DNA of 64,000 nt. Origin: Hymenopus coronatus. Its lineage: Eukaryota > Arthropoda > Insecta > Mantodea > Hymenopodidae. The DNA is taken from the NCBI GenBank assembly GCA_030762935.1, contig CM060880.1, forward strand, positions 10,388,501-10,452,500, in the 5' to 3' direction. Shown here one piece after another: positions 1 to 10,945 of the stretch. Below the pieces are notes generated by a model. That model was not told the origin of the DNA, did not search any database, and saw only the letters and a program-made list of their open reading frames with translations. The stretch's first letter is position 1; each line of letters begins with the position of its first letter. The position numbers and the translations under genes were made by a program.

Positions 1-833
1 ATGGAAATGGGATTTTTGTAATTTGTTTCCATTTTTTATATTTTAATTGGATATGAATATTTCGAGTCTCCGCTCATTTTGGTATAATTCTCATAGAGGT
101 ACGCTAATTGTAATTAGTTTAAAAACATTCTCGAAAATAATCCTGCACATTAGTTTTTTAGAATATTCCGGAACACTCACTTGGTAAAACATCAATAACT
201 CTGTAAATATTACTGTTAGAGAAGAGATTTGTTTATATTTTGATCAGAAAGTTTTACTTTAGCTAGTGTCAGCATTGGTATCCCATTTCATATTCCCTTC
301 ACGAGAGAGTTTTGAAGTCCTGCAAAGCTGGGTTTGGAAAGCTAGGTTACACTGTTTTTAATGCTGTGTTGGAAAGCAATGTATGAAGAAGTGAAATTGT
401 CTATACTTGTACAAATGTCCCATTATCTCAGAAACTAATTGATACTAAGGGCTGAAATGTTTACCACACATGTGCACCTAAATAGGCTTTATTTTAACAA
501 ATGTATATGGATTAGCTATTTTTTTAAATTTAAAAATCACCATTTTTCAATGAAAGTTTTAGAGCTTAGTTAAAAAAAATCATAGCTTTCCTTCTAATGA
601 ACAGAAGTCTACTATTTTTCATCTATCAACAGTAAAGGTATTGCTGAATATACCTTGAGAGTTTTAGCTCATTGTGATAAATAGTTGCTGAGATAATGGG
701 TCAAACTTTAACATTGGCAAGAAGGGCACTTCGACTTCCCTTAAGTAATTAGTTGCTGTGGTTTCCATATCGTAATGAAATGCAAAATTTAAACGTTTTG
801 AACACACTAATTATTTTCTCTGTCACATAGAAT
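1..833. other. No recognisable gene or repeat
   Basis: AT-rich sequence with stops in all frames. I see no coding segment, tRNA or element end here. Confidence 0.4.
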
Positions 834-2306
834 AAAAATCTGATGTGCTCCATTTACATGACTTCCTCTAACTCTCTGTAACAAACCTTAATAAGATTAT
901 TCTTCTATCTACTTCATGCTAGTCGAAATAGACATTAGCAGAAAGGGTTTTATTACTTAGTTCCTTATAGGCAGAAGGAAAATAAGGGGATACGTTAGGC
1001 TAAACCGTCAGTCAAATGCTTTAAAATGTGGTTGTTATGATACACAAATTCAATTCTTTGCGTGGTCAGGTGTTGACAAGTTCCCGTAAAACTGAAGGCG
1101 AATATCTTAAAAACGGTCAACTCCAGGAAAAAATGCGTATAACATAAATTGTGTGTTTTAACGAGCTCTACATTTTTTGTGTAGTAAGTTTTGCCTATCT
1201 CTTACGGTTTACTAGTTATGCAAAATTCATTAAGAATAAAGACGTCTTCAGAGGCCATTCCCAGAAAATTTAAGATACAGGTTTTATCTGCCATGTAAAT
1301 ATATTCAATTTTAGACACTTTAACCAAAATTGTTACAGCCATTTTTTAGAAAATAAAAATTTTCGAAAAATTGTTCATGTAAAGGGTAGTTGGGAAGTCG
1401 CATCCTTGGAAGATACTGACCTTAAATACCAACGGACTTGGTATTTAACGGACTTTTCGTTTTTGAGTTATGCTGTCCACAGACAGACACACACACACAG
1501 ACACACACACAGACAGACACACACACAGACACACACATACACACAGACAGACACACACAGAAACACACATACAGACACACACATACAGACACACACACAG
1601 ACAGACACACACACAGACACACACACAGACAGACACACACAGACACACACAGACAGACAGACACACACACAGACACACACAGACACACACAGACAGACAG
1701 ACACACACACAGACACACACAGACACACACAGACAGACAGACACACACAGACACACACAGACACACACAGACAGACACACACATACACACAGACAGACAC
1801 ACACAGAAACACACATACAGACACACACACATACAGACACACACATACAGACACACACACAGACAGACACACACACAGACACACACACAGACAGACACAC
1901 ACAGACAGACAGACACACAGACAGACAGACACACAGACAGACACACACACAGACACACACAGACACACACAGACATAGACACAGACACAGACACACACAG
2001 ATTCACACAGACACACACACAGACACACACAGACACACACAGACATAGACACAGACACAGACACACACAGATTCACACAGACACATACACAGACACACAC
2101 ACAGACAGACACACACAGACACACACAGACAGACACACACACACAGACACACACACACACACGGATCTTTTTTCAGAAATGTTTTTTTTTTTTTATTCAG
2201 GAGGTCCCAAAACATGCATTTCCGGTGAAATCTCAGTATCGAATTTTTGGGTGCAATTCAATAACTTCTATAGGTATACACTCTCTCTGTACATGTAGAG
2301 AAAGTA
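834..2306 (-). repeat. Palindrome-ended dispersed repeat, copy 1 (full length, with microsatellite)
   Basis: Inverted orientation. Its 3'-type end (AAAATCTGATGTGCTCC) is at 834 and its palindromic 5'-type end (TGTACATGTAGAGAAAGT) at about 2305. The interior matches other copies (TAACGAGCTCTACATTTTTT, GTAAAGGGTAGTTGGG, CTTGGAAGATACTGA, TTTTTGAGTTATGCTGTCCA). The (CA/CAGA)n tract at 1480-2161 lies where other copies have a short CA run. Confidence 0.8.
1480..2161. repeat. Compound (ACAC)n/(CAGA)n microsatellite, about 680 bp
   Basis: Nearly pure CA and CAGA units, with a few substituted units such as CATAGACA and ATTCACA that are themselves repeated. Several frames on both strands stay open (apparent Thr-His and Cys-Val proteins); these are artefacts of the repeat and not genes. 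Confidence 0.95.
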
Positions 2307-2370
2307 AAATGTAGAAAAACTAAGTGTGTGTGTGTGTGTTTTTTTTTTATACATAAAATACTTTCAACAT

Positions 2371-2835
2371 TTTTACTTTCTCAAAAATTGCTCTAGTGAT
2401 TTCCATTAATACACGATATATTTGAAGATTTACAAGAACAGTACAATATATATCTTGCATTTTCTAGGAACAGCCTTGAAACCTCTTCGTTTGGAACACA
2501 TTTTGTATACTTTTGTAATAATGGATAAATCATTCAAGATATACAAAAACTCACTATACAAAAGATATAGATCTCATTAAACACAAAAGGTTTTTAAACA
2601 TTTGATACACGAAATGTGAACAAACTATTTCAACACACGTTTATCTAAATTAACTTGAAGTAAATTGAAGAAAAAGGTTTACAAGAATGGTTTGTAAAAC
2701 CTGTAAACTTAAATATATGAGCGTATTCAAACGTATTATATATTACATACTTATATTTAATCTGTAGATGTATAAATACACATAAAATATAGTATTAGAA
2801 AAAGCCACGTGAATGCAACACAACATTTTTGGAAG
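2371..2835 (+). repeat. Palindrome-ended dispersed repeat, copy 2 (decayed)
   Basis: Starts inside the unit (TTTACTTTCTCAAAAATTGC) and ends near GCCACGTGAATGCAACAC, equivalent to the GTGAATGGAACACATCAG end. Heavily diverged. Confidence 0.55.
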
Positions 2836-3344
2836 TTCTAGACAAATCTCGCGATATCAAAGAAAGAGTATGGCATTTCAAGACAAACCTGTGGTCAACC
2901 AATTTTAAACATTTGATTATCGCTTCGGTCTCCTGGATCTCCTTTATATATTTGTGGCCAAGCAGCGCCGTATTTTGCGTGTGCAGATAACCCTTCGTGC
3001 ATTATAAAAGTTGTAGAACTGCACGAGATAAATCCAAACGTCGGTCGATGGCGTTGTAAGCAAGAGCGATCTTCGTTCTCCTCTTGCATATCAAATTAAA
3101 AGGTGAAGAAATCGCGCACTCGAGAGAGGCAGTTTCCAGGCTTGTACTAGAGTCCGTGATGATATACAAGAACAGTGTAAACACATGTAAAAAGTTAACA
3201 TATTTTCCACTTCAGTTACAAAGCTTGTATTTTTAAGAGATTCGCAAGTAATTAAAGAGTCTATTTCACCTATCAATATGTTTTGCAATTTGTAATACGT
3301 TATTCTTATTTAACGTTCCAAAGACCCACTGTAGAGTTAAATCA
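2836..3344. other. Unassigned sequence
   Basis: Slightly more GC-balanced than its flanks. A 64-codon - strand frame (2895-3089) is open, but it resembles nothing I recognise and has no supporting signals. Confidence 0.3.
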
Positions 3345-3925
3345 AAACCCAGTTCAACCTGCCCTTTGTTTGGAAATTTTTCGAAAATTTCTAAAAATTG
3401 GCTCTTACGATTTTTATTAAAATACCATATCTTTAAGACTCTTACATGCCAACTGGCATGGGAATGTCTTAATGTCTGAGAATAACCTCTGTTGTGATCT
3501 TCATTCTGAATGACTTTTGAATAACTGATAAAGCGTAAGAAATTGGTAAAATCTTACTACACAAAAACTGTAACTATAAAAAACAACAAAAACGAAAAAA
3601 ATGACAATTTCTGAGATATTACTTCTTATAGTTTCAATTTAAAATAATATTATCAAACGGGAAGTCGTTATTCATTTTTCTTTCTCCTGGCCAAGTAAAG
3701 AAAACGGAATTTCAGGGCCATCACATAGCGACCACCTCTTAAAAGATTGCCTATGGCTTAAGCATGCTGCATTCCCCTGTTTTCTCACTTTATCTACAAG
3801 GAAATATATGATAAAACCATTTATGTAGATGTTTATTTCGATTAACGTGAAATAAATAGAAAAAAAGTTTTAAAATAGTTTTTGAATAATAGGAGAAAAG
3901 TCATGTGAATGTATCACCATACATT
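3345..3925 (+). repeat. Palindrome-ended dispersed repeat, copy 3 (3' two-thirds)
   Basis: Follows the unit in order: TGGCTCTTACGATTTTTATT, ATAACCTCTGTTG, ATTCTGAATGACTTTTG, TTACTACACAAAAACTG, TTTCTGAGATATTAC, ATAGCGACCAC, and GTCATGTGAATG at the end. Confidence 0.7.
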
Positions 3926-4289
3926 TTATGTATGCTTAATCATAATCAATGAATCTTTACAGAAGCAGAAATAGTATCGTTAAATATTTCGAGGCACATA
4001 GGCAAAAGCTGAAATAGAACACCTAATCTATTGTAAAATGTTTAAAAGCGGGTCACTATATGCTGGCTTTGAAATTCCGCCGTTTATCTATCACATCGAA
4101 AAACAACTGAATTGTGATTAAGAACCACTTAAAGAATGGCAAAACGATTGAAAAGTTAAAACAATGTTTGTCTCGGAAATATCTGAGGCACCGAAAGGTT
4201 ACTTGAAATAAACTGAGTTGTTTAAGGAGATCTACAGTATCTGTATAGTACATTTATATCTATTTTTTTAAGGTTGGTTTGTGAGTAAT

Positions 4290-4495
4290 AGAAAACCTTA
4301 ATTTATTTGGATTACAGAGGACTTCACGGCAAATTCAAAATACACCTGAATTTGTCATGTAAATGAAATAAATACGCTGTATTTAATTCAATATGGTTAG
4401 GGTCATTTTTGAAAAAAATAAAAAATAACTAAACATTTTCCAGGTGAAGGATAGTTTGGGGTGGCGAGGTTCTTCAAAATCTTCGCGTAGCACGT
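4290..4495 (-). repeat. Palindrome-ended dispersed repeat, copy 4 (fragment)
   Basis: Inverted fragment with GGTCATTTTTGAAAAAAATA, GTGAAGGATAGTTTGGGG and TCTTCAAAATCTTCGCGTAG. It is cut by the LTR element starting near 4520. Confidence 0.55.
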
Positions 4496-4519
4496 TTGAA
4501 AGTTATTGAACTTTGTATA

Positions 4520-6150
4520 AAGTGTGTGTATGCGCCCAAATGCGCGCGCCTATTCCTTGCCACCCTGAATTATTGAAGGCGTGCGTAAATGTAACAATTG
4601 CACTAGCGGGCGCATTACATCAAAATACTGCATTGTCTTACCTATGAGTAAGTCACACCTCCAGTAATGAACTCACCACTCGAACTTTCTTCCTACATAA
4701 TCGGGAGGTATAAATGGAGAGCAGGGCCGGAGAAGTCAGTTGCGACAGACAGCACAGTTGGATTAGAGAGAGCCGAAGCAGTCATCAACAGTCGTCCAAT
4801 GCTTCAGGACAATTGTGTCACATATAGCTTCGTCAATTATACTGCAGCAATTAGAAATAAATAACACTGTCTCAGAAGTGGGATTAAACGTCACGATGGA
4901 GGAAATTATCAAACGTCACTGCCTGAAATCAAGGAGTTGGAAAGAAAAATGGAATTCGTATGGATGAAGTGAAATCCGGAATGGAGAATATGGAAACCGA
5001 AATGAAATTTATACAGTCAGCTATTCCACCTGAGGACTCACCACTCCGCCCTCACCTGAGTGTTGAGTTTCAAGAATCTGTAGGGTCACAGAGGTCGTTG
5101 AGTCCAGAGGCTCCTAGTGTACAACTTTAGGTACATCAGAACATCGGAAAGGAAGTAGACGTTCCAATGCGGATATCACGTCAATAAACCACTGTTCAGA
5201 AAAGTGATGCCACTGCACTAGTCTGTGAGATTTAAGTTGTCAGGTCTAGAAAAGAAAGAGACAGAAACGCTTGCCCTCTTGTTGTCTTTTTCTTTACGGT
5301 GAGGATGTATTTGCAAAGAGCATGTAGCCATTCAACAGACAATAGAAGATTGGGAAGAGGAGCGTGCTTTCCAAGAATTTAGGTAGAGCAGGTAGAATGT
5401 CTCAAAGACAAGGATAGAACCAAACCGGACAACTTATATCTCATAGAGTATGACGTAGAGAAGCGTGCAGCAGAGGTCTTTGTGATTCCGGCGGTGTCTG
5501 CAGATGGATGAGATAGCACAGGCCTGAAAGGTAGCAGCTGGTGGACGCCGACTTGGGACCACTCCTGAGGGAAGTGGAGGCAGGGACTTGGTCGACCTAG
5601 GAAGTAATGTGTCTCAATGAGACCAAGGAAGACTTACTAGGTATTTAATGTTTGGGTCAGAACAGCCAGCAGTAGCAGTCGACTAGTTGGAGAATCCTGT
5701 AGAGCGACTTCACATATGCATGAAATGACTAGGTAACACATCCAGAAGCGAGTGACGGCATGAAGACCCATTACGACCGGCAGGCCAACAGCCAACGTTT
5801 CCATTAGGGTGACCGTGTGGTCATACCGACCTCCAAAGATATAGGACGCCGCCCCAAACTTCTATCACCATGTTAAGAGCCTCGTGGTGAAGAGAATTAA
5901 TGTTGTCGACCAACCATGAGGAGGAAACACGCGCCCAATACAAACGCTTATATATTGCCACCCTGAATTGTTGCAGGTATGCGGCCGTTTTCTTTCCATA
6001 GCTCCTCCACATCGTCGCAAATGTGCGCAAATTAACAGGTGCGCGAGAGGGCGTTACATCAAAGCCCTGCATTGTCACACCTGTGTGTAACATTGCCATA
6101 CCTGTGTGTAAGGCATACATGCAATAATGAATCCCACCTCGAAATTTTTG
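4520..6150 (+). mobile_element. Degenerate Ty3/Gypsy-like LTR retrotransposon
   Basis: Related direct repeats at about 4522-4866 and 5929-6150 share GCCACCCTGAATT, GCGTTACATCAAA/GCATTACATCAAA and CTGCATTGTC; the second copy is shorter. The first has a TATAAA (4709) and AATAAA (4856), as in an LTR. Just before the second repeat, codons at 5761-5870 read KTHYDRQANSQRFH-stop-GDRVV, then GRRPKLLSPC. This matches the C-terminal end of Gypsy integrases (YDR ... F..GD.V ... GR.PKL..PW). Only about 1 kb of stop-ridden interior remains, so the copy is dead. Confidence 0.6.
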
Positions 6151-6887
6151 CGCGTAATTTTGGTGTGAGGCAAGATGATACCACACGAGAGGAACATGAC
6201 TTTTCAAAGCACATAACATGTTAGTTTTAAGATGACGATTCAAAATCTCCCACTTCTTGGATACACAGATACGTAACAGTCACACTTAGTGAATTTTGCA
6301 TTTAGTTCTACATTATCCCGAGTGAAGTATGCCAAGGAGGGACATCTAAAACGTCATTTAATATTCACTGCTTCTTTTATTCACCTCTATTTTTCGACCA
6401 TCACCTTCTTTACCATCTTTAAACGTTTATTTAATATAAATAATATACTCATGGTAAAACACGTTCATTGAAACAAATAAATAACAATAAAAGCAGGAAG
6501 TGTAATTGGATCTGAACGTAAGATTAGGTTGCGAATGTTGTGGCAGTTAACCGGAACCGGAGTCAATACCCTCTTTTTACGAACAACAAAATTCCCTTTA
6601 AAAACTTTAATTTTCATGTTACCACAGCAACATATATATTAGTTAACGGCGTAGTCAATTATTATCAGGGTCATCAATTCTGTTGCTCTCGTATGGTATC
6701 TTATTTTCAACATTTGTTAAACTTTCTTGTTGAAAGTTAGAACGTTGAACACTTTGGTTGTAAAATCAGTCGCACGCTCACAAAATACCAAAACTGCAGG
6801 ACATCTGGTCGCTCTATTTATATCTCTGTTCTACTGTAGTCTCCTCGCCCTTTACTTTGTGCACAAAAGGAAGAAGAGGAACATCTT

Positions 6888-7650
6888 TTTTCATTATTAC
6901 TTTCTCTACACGTACTATGTACACAGTGTGTAGAGAAGGTATTGTATTGCACCCAAAAATTCGATACTGAGATATCACCGGAAATATATGTTTTGGTATT
7001 TAAGTTTGGTATCTTCCAAGGATGCGCCATGAAGATTTTCAAGAAAATCCCCCCCCCCCGACACAAACTACCCTTTACATGGAAAAAACGTCGAAAATTG
7101 TTATTTTCTCAAAAATGACTCTAATGATTTTGATTAAAATCTCTTATATTTAAGATATTTATATGTCAAATAAAACGCATATTTTGAATTTTCTGGATAT
7201 AACCTCTAAAAAACCTCTTTATTCTGGATGCTTTTTTTAATTGAATTTTGCATAACTGGTAAACCGTAAGAGATAGACAAAAACAACTTCCTACACAAAA
7301 AAAGTAGATCACGATAAAACACATATTATATGTTACGTTATATGAAGTTGACCATTTTCGAGATATTCCTTGTTATTGATTTCAGTTTTAAAGTACTTAC
7401 ACTTTTCTCATGCGGAACTTGTCAACGCTTGGCCAGGCAAAAAAATGGATTTCAATCCCATAGCAACCACATTTTTAAACATTTGACTGTCGGTTTAGCC
7501 TAGTAGATTCCCTATTTCCCTTCTACTTATAAAGGAACTAAATAATAAGACTGTTTCTGCTAATGCTTTAACATTAAATAGAAGAATAAGCTTACTAATG
7601 ATAATTTGTTACAGAGATGTAGAGAAGGTCATTGAATGGAACACGTCAGA
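6888..7650 (+). repeat. Palindrome-ended dispersed repeat, copy 5 (near full length)
   Basis: Begins with the palindrome ACTTTCTCTACACGTACTAT and ends GAGATGTAGAGAAGGTCA then GAATGGAACACGTCAG. The CA-run section is deleted: ATATATGTTTTG runs straight into GTATTTAAGTTTGGTATC. Confidence 0.8.
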
Positions 7651-8159
7651 GAGCATTATCACAAAGTTGCTGCTCAAACATATGCACTATTTGCCTCACA
7701 ATAAGCGAAGGAACAGAGGAACAGTTTATGGTCACGGGCACAGAATGTTGGCGGAATGTCAGGTAAGAATGTCTGGTGCAAATTTGGCACGAGACGAACA
7801 AAGGGGTTTAGTCATCCTCCGTGGACCTGGTTTAGGCAAACGTCCAGATTGTTGACCCACACCTGGAATATTCCACCAGCACAGCCAAGGAAGGACCTTC
7901 CAAAAAGATCGCTACACACTCTCGCACAGAATTTGTAAAGACAAATAACACAATCTTTCTCGAAGCGCTAGAAATAGACATAAACAGTACAGGAGTGTGT
8001 ATTACAGTAGAATCAGCACACGTGAGCGAGATTCGAAGTCCGGACCTCTTCTTGAAAAACCCACCACTAGTATATAAAGCATAGCTACACATATGTAAAT
8101 TAAAACAGCTACATAACAGATAGCAGCACTTATTAAATTTCTAATTATTAACGGACGAG
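7651..8159. other. Unassigned sequence
   Basis: Two overlapping + strand frames (7598-7855, 7756-7938) are open but resemble no family I know. A donor-like GTAAGA at 7763 alone does not make a gene. Confidence 0.3.
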
Positions 8160-8400
8160 TCCTATTACTATTATTATTAATATTACTATTAATTATTATT
8201 ATTGTTATTATTTATTATAATTAATATTATTATGATTGGCATTATCATGATTATTATTATTATTATTATTGTCAATTAGCATTTCTCATTTCTCAATTAT
8301 TATTTTATTTATTATTATCTATTATTAACCTTTATTTATTTTTATTATTACTATTAATATTTATTTTAATATTTATTTATTTATTTATGCTAAGCATTAT
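8160..8400. repeat. (TTA)n-rich minisatellite, left flank of LINE
   Basis: Mostly ATT/TTA units with an embedded non-simple unit TTAGCATTTCTCATTTCTCA at 8276. The same unit occurs on the far side of the LINE at 10306 and 10502. Confidence 0.9.
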
Positions 8401-10223
8401 ACAGGTGAATATGACCGGTGTTCAGCCCTGGCTCTTTACCGGTCATACTCATATTTTACAATAGTTTATTAATTCTAGTTTATTACACCATTTTGTCTAT
8501 TTACTGTCCATATCCATTTATTTTTCACTTTGCATAAGAATTGTCCAATCTTCTTACTATCTTTTTGAAACATTTCAACTACTACTACATTTCTATCTAT
8601 TTTAAACCATTTCTTATTAATATACTTTTTTCTCCAAATTTCAGTTCCTTTACATTTAAATAAAATGTGTTCTATATCTTCATTTCCGCCACATATAGGA
8701 CATTGATTTTGTGGAATACCTTTCCTTAGACCTTTTAATCTCCATACTCCTGCTTTCAGCCATGCAATACCTTCTCGCTCCTCTTTATTTGTCATATCAA
8801 TGTACTTTTCCCTTCCCCATGAGACTTTCATTGGTATATAGAAAACTAAAGATCTCTTTTCAGTTATTTCACTAAATATTTTTTGTATTTCTATATCCTC
8901 AAATCTTTTCCTTGCCAACTTCCAGAAGTTATTCACATTATTTTCTCTTCTTCTCCACATTTCCCCTAACCCACTACTTTCCAGGTTATTTCGAAGACAG
9001 TCTACCCATCCCTTGTTCTTTAAACTTTTCTCTTGATATACTAAACACTGTTTTAACAAATTCCTTTCTTCCAATTTCAATATCCTATGCCAAAATTTCA
9101 ATGCCCTTTCCATAATCTTTCCCTTACTTGCCACTCTACCCAGCTCTATTTGTGCTACCTGCCTAACAGTTGCATTTGGTAACCCCAGTATTTCTTTGCA
9201 AAATTTCCTATGCACCTCATCTATGCCTTCCCATCCTCCTTCTAATCCCCATACTTCTATCCCATATAGCATTTTTGCCTCAACCACCATATTGTACACT
9301 TTTTCTAACCATCTAATATTTATATTAGGTGCTTTGTATTTGCAACTTCTAATAGCTGATAAAGCTCCTTTTCCTTTTGCCAATGCAAATTTCTTTTGCT
9401 TTTCCCAATTGCCACCACTATCAATTTTAACTCCTAGATAAATACATTCTCTCACTACCCTGTACTCCTTTTCATTCTCATTCTTCCATTTTTCATATTT
9501 GCTCAATTTTCCCCCTTTTTTGAACACTACAATCTGCGTCTTGTCCTGGTTCACTTTTAAACTCCACTCTTTACAGTAATTATTTAATGTTTGCAAGGAT
9601 TGTTTCAAGCCATTCACTGTAATTGCACCTATAACTAGATCATCTGCAAACAGTAATCCTGGAATCTGAATATTATTAATTACTGGCATCGAGTTATTAT
9701 TTCTCCCAATTTCTGTTAATACATCATCTATATATAAATTGAATAGGACTGGACTTAACTTACATCCCTGTCTAAGGCCTTTCTCTTGTTGGATTTCTCT
9801 TGTTACAACCCCTTCCTCCACTCTTATACAAAAAGTATTTTCCTTATATAATGCTCTAAGGGTGTCCACCATTTGTTTACTCACTCCTTTAGTCAACAAC
9901 TTATGCCACAGCAATTGAAGCTCTATCCTATCGTATGCTTTCTCTAAATCCACAAAAGCCATATATAACTTTCCTCTTTTGTCTTTCAAGTATTTATCTA
10001 CCAGTGTTTTTATAATAAATAAGTTATCAACTGTCCTCCTCCCTTTTCTAAAGCCCATCTGAAGTTCCGAGAGGATATCATATTCTTCAACCCATGTTTG
10101 TATCCTGCTTGCCATAATACCAGTAAAAATTTTTCCTACATTTGATAATAAAGCAATGCCTCTATAGTTGTTTGGTTTGTCAACACTACCCTTGCCTTTG
10201 TATATTGGATGTATGATTGCTTT
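8401..10223 (-). mobile_element. LINE (non-LTR retrotransposon), 5' truncated, inside a TTA array
   Basis: The 5' truncation point is at 10223, where (TTA)n resumes. The coding part runs to 8475. A 3' UTR of about 75 bases contains an inverted repeat: arms 8407-8419 and 8438-8450 (GAATATGACCGGT / ACCGGTCATACTC), a likely 3' stem-loop. The (TTA)n repeats follow at once. A decayed relative of its 3' end lies at 63345-63745. Confidence 0.85.
8475..10223 (-). CDS. LINE reverse transcriptase ORF (5' truncated)
   Basis: Open for 582 codons; the first internal Met is at 10115, but RT sequence is already present upstream (PIYKGKGSVDKPNNYRGIAL), so no true start remains. Motifs in order: NNYRGIALLSNVGKIF, GFRKGRRTVDNLF, AFVDLEKAYDRI, GLRQGCKLSPVLFNLYIDD, catalytic LLFADDLVIG, YLGVKIDSGGNW, and near the C-terminus a zinc-finger-like C-x2-C-x7-H-x4-C (CPICGGNEDIEHILFKC). 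The last two are usual for LINE C-termini. The absence of stops or frameshifts points to a young insertion. Nuclease and any ORF1 are missing. The clade is uncertain. Confidence 0.85.
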   Translation of the reverse strand, partial: KAIIHPIYKGKGSVDKPNNYRGIALLSNVGKIFTGIMASRIQTWVEEYDILSELQMGFRKGRRTVDNLFIIKTLVDKYLKDKRGKLYMAFVDLEKAYDRIELQLLWHKLLTKGVSKQMVDTLRALYKENTFCIRVEEGVVTREIQQEKGLRQGCKLSPVLFNLYIDDVLTEIGRNNNSMPVINNIQIPGLLFADDLVIGAITVNGLKQSLQTLNNYCKEWSLKVNQDKTQIVVFKKGGKLSKYEKWKNENEKEYRVVRECIYLGVKIDSGGNWEKQKKFALAKGKGALSAIRSCKYKAPNINIRWLEKVYNMVVEAKMLYGIEVWGLEGGWEGIDEVHRKFCKEILGLPNATVRQVAQIELGRVASKGKIMERALKFWHRILKLEERNLLKQCLVYQEKSLKNKGWVDCLRNNLESSGLGEMWRRRENNVNNFWKLARKRFEDIEIQKIFSEITEKRSLVFYIPMKVSWGREKYIDMTNKEEREGIAWLKAGVWRLKGLRKGIPQNQCPICGGNEDIEHILFKCKGTEIWRKKYINKKWFKIDRNVVVVEMFQKDSKKIGQFLCKVKNKWIWTVNRQNGVIN

Positions 10224-10444
10224 CTATTACTATTACTATTATTACCATTATCATTATTATTATTATCTTTATTATTATAATTTATATTATTATTATTATT
10301 ATTAATTAGCATTTCTCATTTCTCACTTATTATTTATTATCTATTATTATCATTATTATTTATTTTTATTATTACTATTATCATTATTATAATTTATATT
10401 ATTATCATTATCCTAATTTATATTATTATCATCATCCTAATTTA

Positions 10445-10499
<55 letters not shown>

Positions 10500-10618
10500 A
10501 GTTAGCATTTCTCCTTTCTCAATTATTATTTTATTTATTATCTACCATTATTATTTATTTTTATTATTACTACTATTATTATTAATATTATCATTATTAT
10601 TATCATTATCCTAATTTA

Positions 10619-10657
<39 letters not shown>

Positions 10658-10660
10658 GTA
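10224..10660. repeat. (TTA)n-rich minisatellite, right flank of LINE
   Basis: ATT/TTA repeats with two copies of the TTAGCATTTCTC unit, at about 10306 and 10502 (period about 197 bp), plus long pure (TTA)n at 10445-10490 and 10620-10656. Confidence 0.9.
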
Positions 10661-10789
10661 ATAAATATACATCCGTTACTCAAAGTAACAATCAAAGGCT
10701 AATGTTAATGCCTCGTATGTGATTTAACTGTGTTAACAATACGAGAAACTTGTCAAAAAATAACCGAAACAGAGCCAGGTAATTCCCCT

Positions 10790-10945
10790 TAATGTAATGG
10801 TGTTACATTCAAAATTTCGCCCCATAGGCGTTCTTTTACATGTCAGTATATCATTCTACTTGCGCTTTTAAACACACTTGTCCGAGTTTGAACCCGCGAC
10901 CTTAGGATCAGAACCAACTGAGCCACCCAGACCGTCAATGTTGCT
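10790..10945 (-). mobile_element. tRNA-headed SINE, family A (decayed)
   Basis: Read on the - strand: GGTCTGGGTGGCTCAGTTGG (A-box region), then GGTTCAAACTC (B box), then a body including GACATGTAAAAGAACGCC and GGGGCGAAATTTTG. Head and body match the copy at 13538. Confidence 0.6.

Noticed and set aside
1406..2298. Six or more long open frames on both strands (Thr-His and Cys-Val rich)
   Set aside because: They are produced by the (CA/CAGA)n microsatellite, which lacks stops in several frames; no gene signals and no real composition.
5821..6243. 140-codon - strand open frame
   Set aside because: Overlaps the Gypsy-like integrase end and the LTR on the other strand; resembles nothing known, so it is a shadow.
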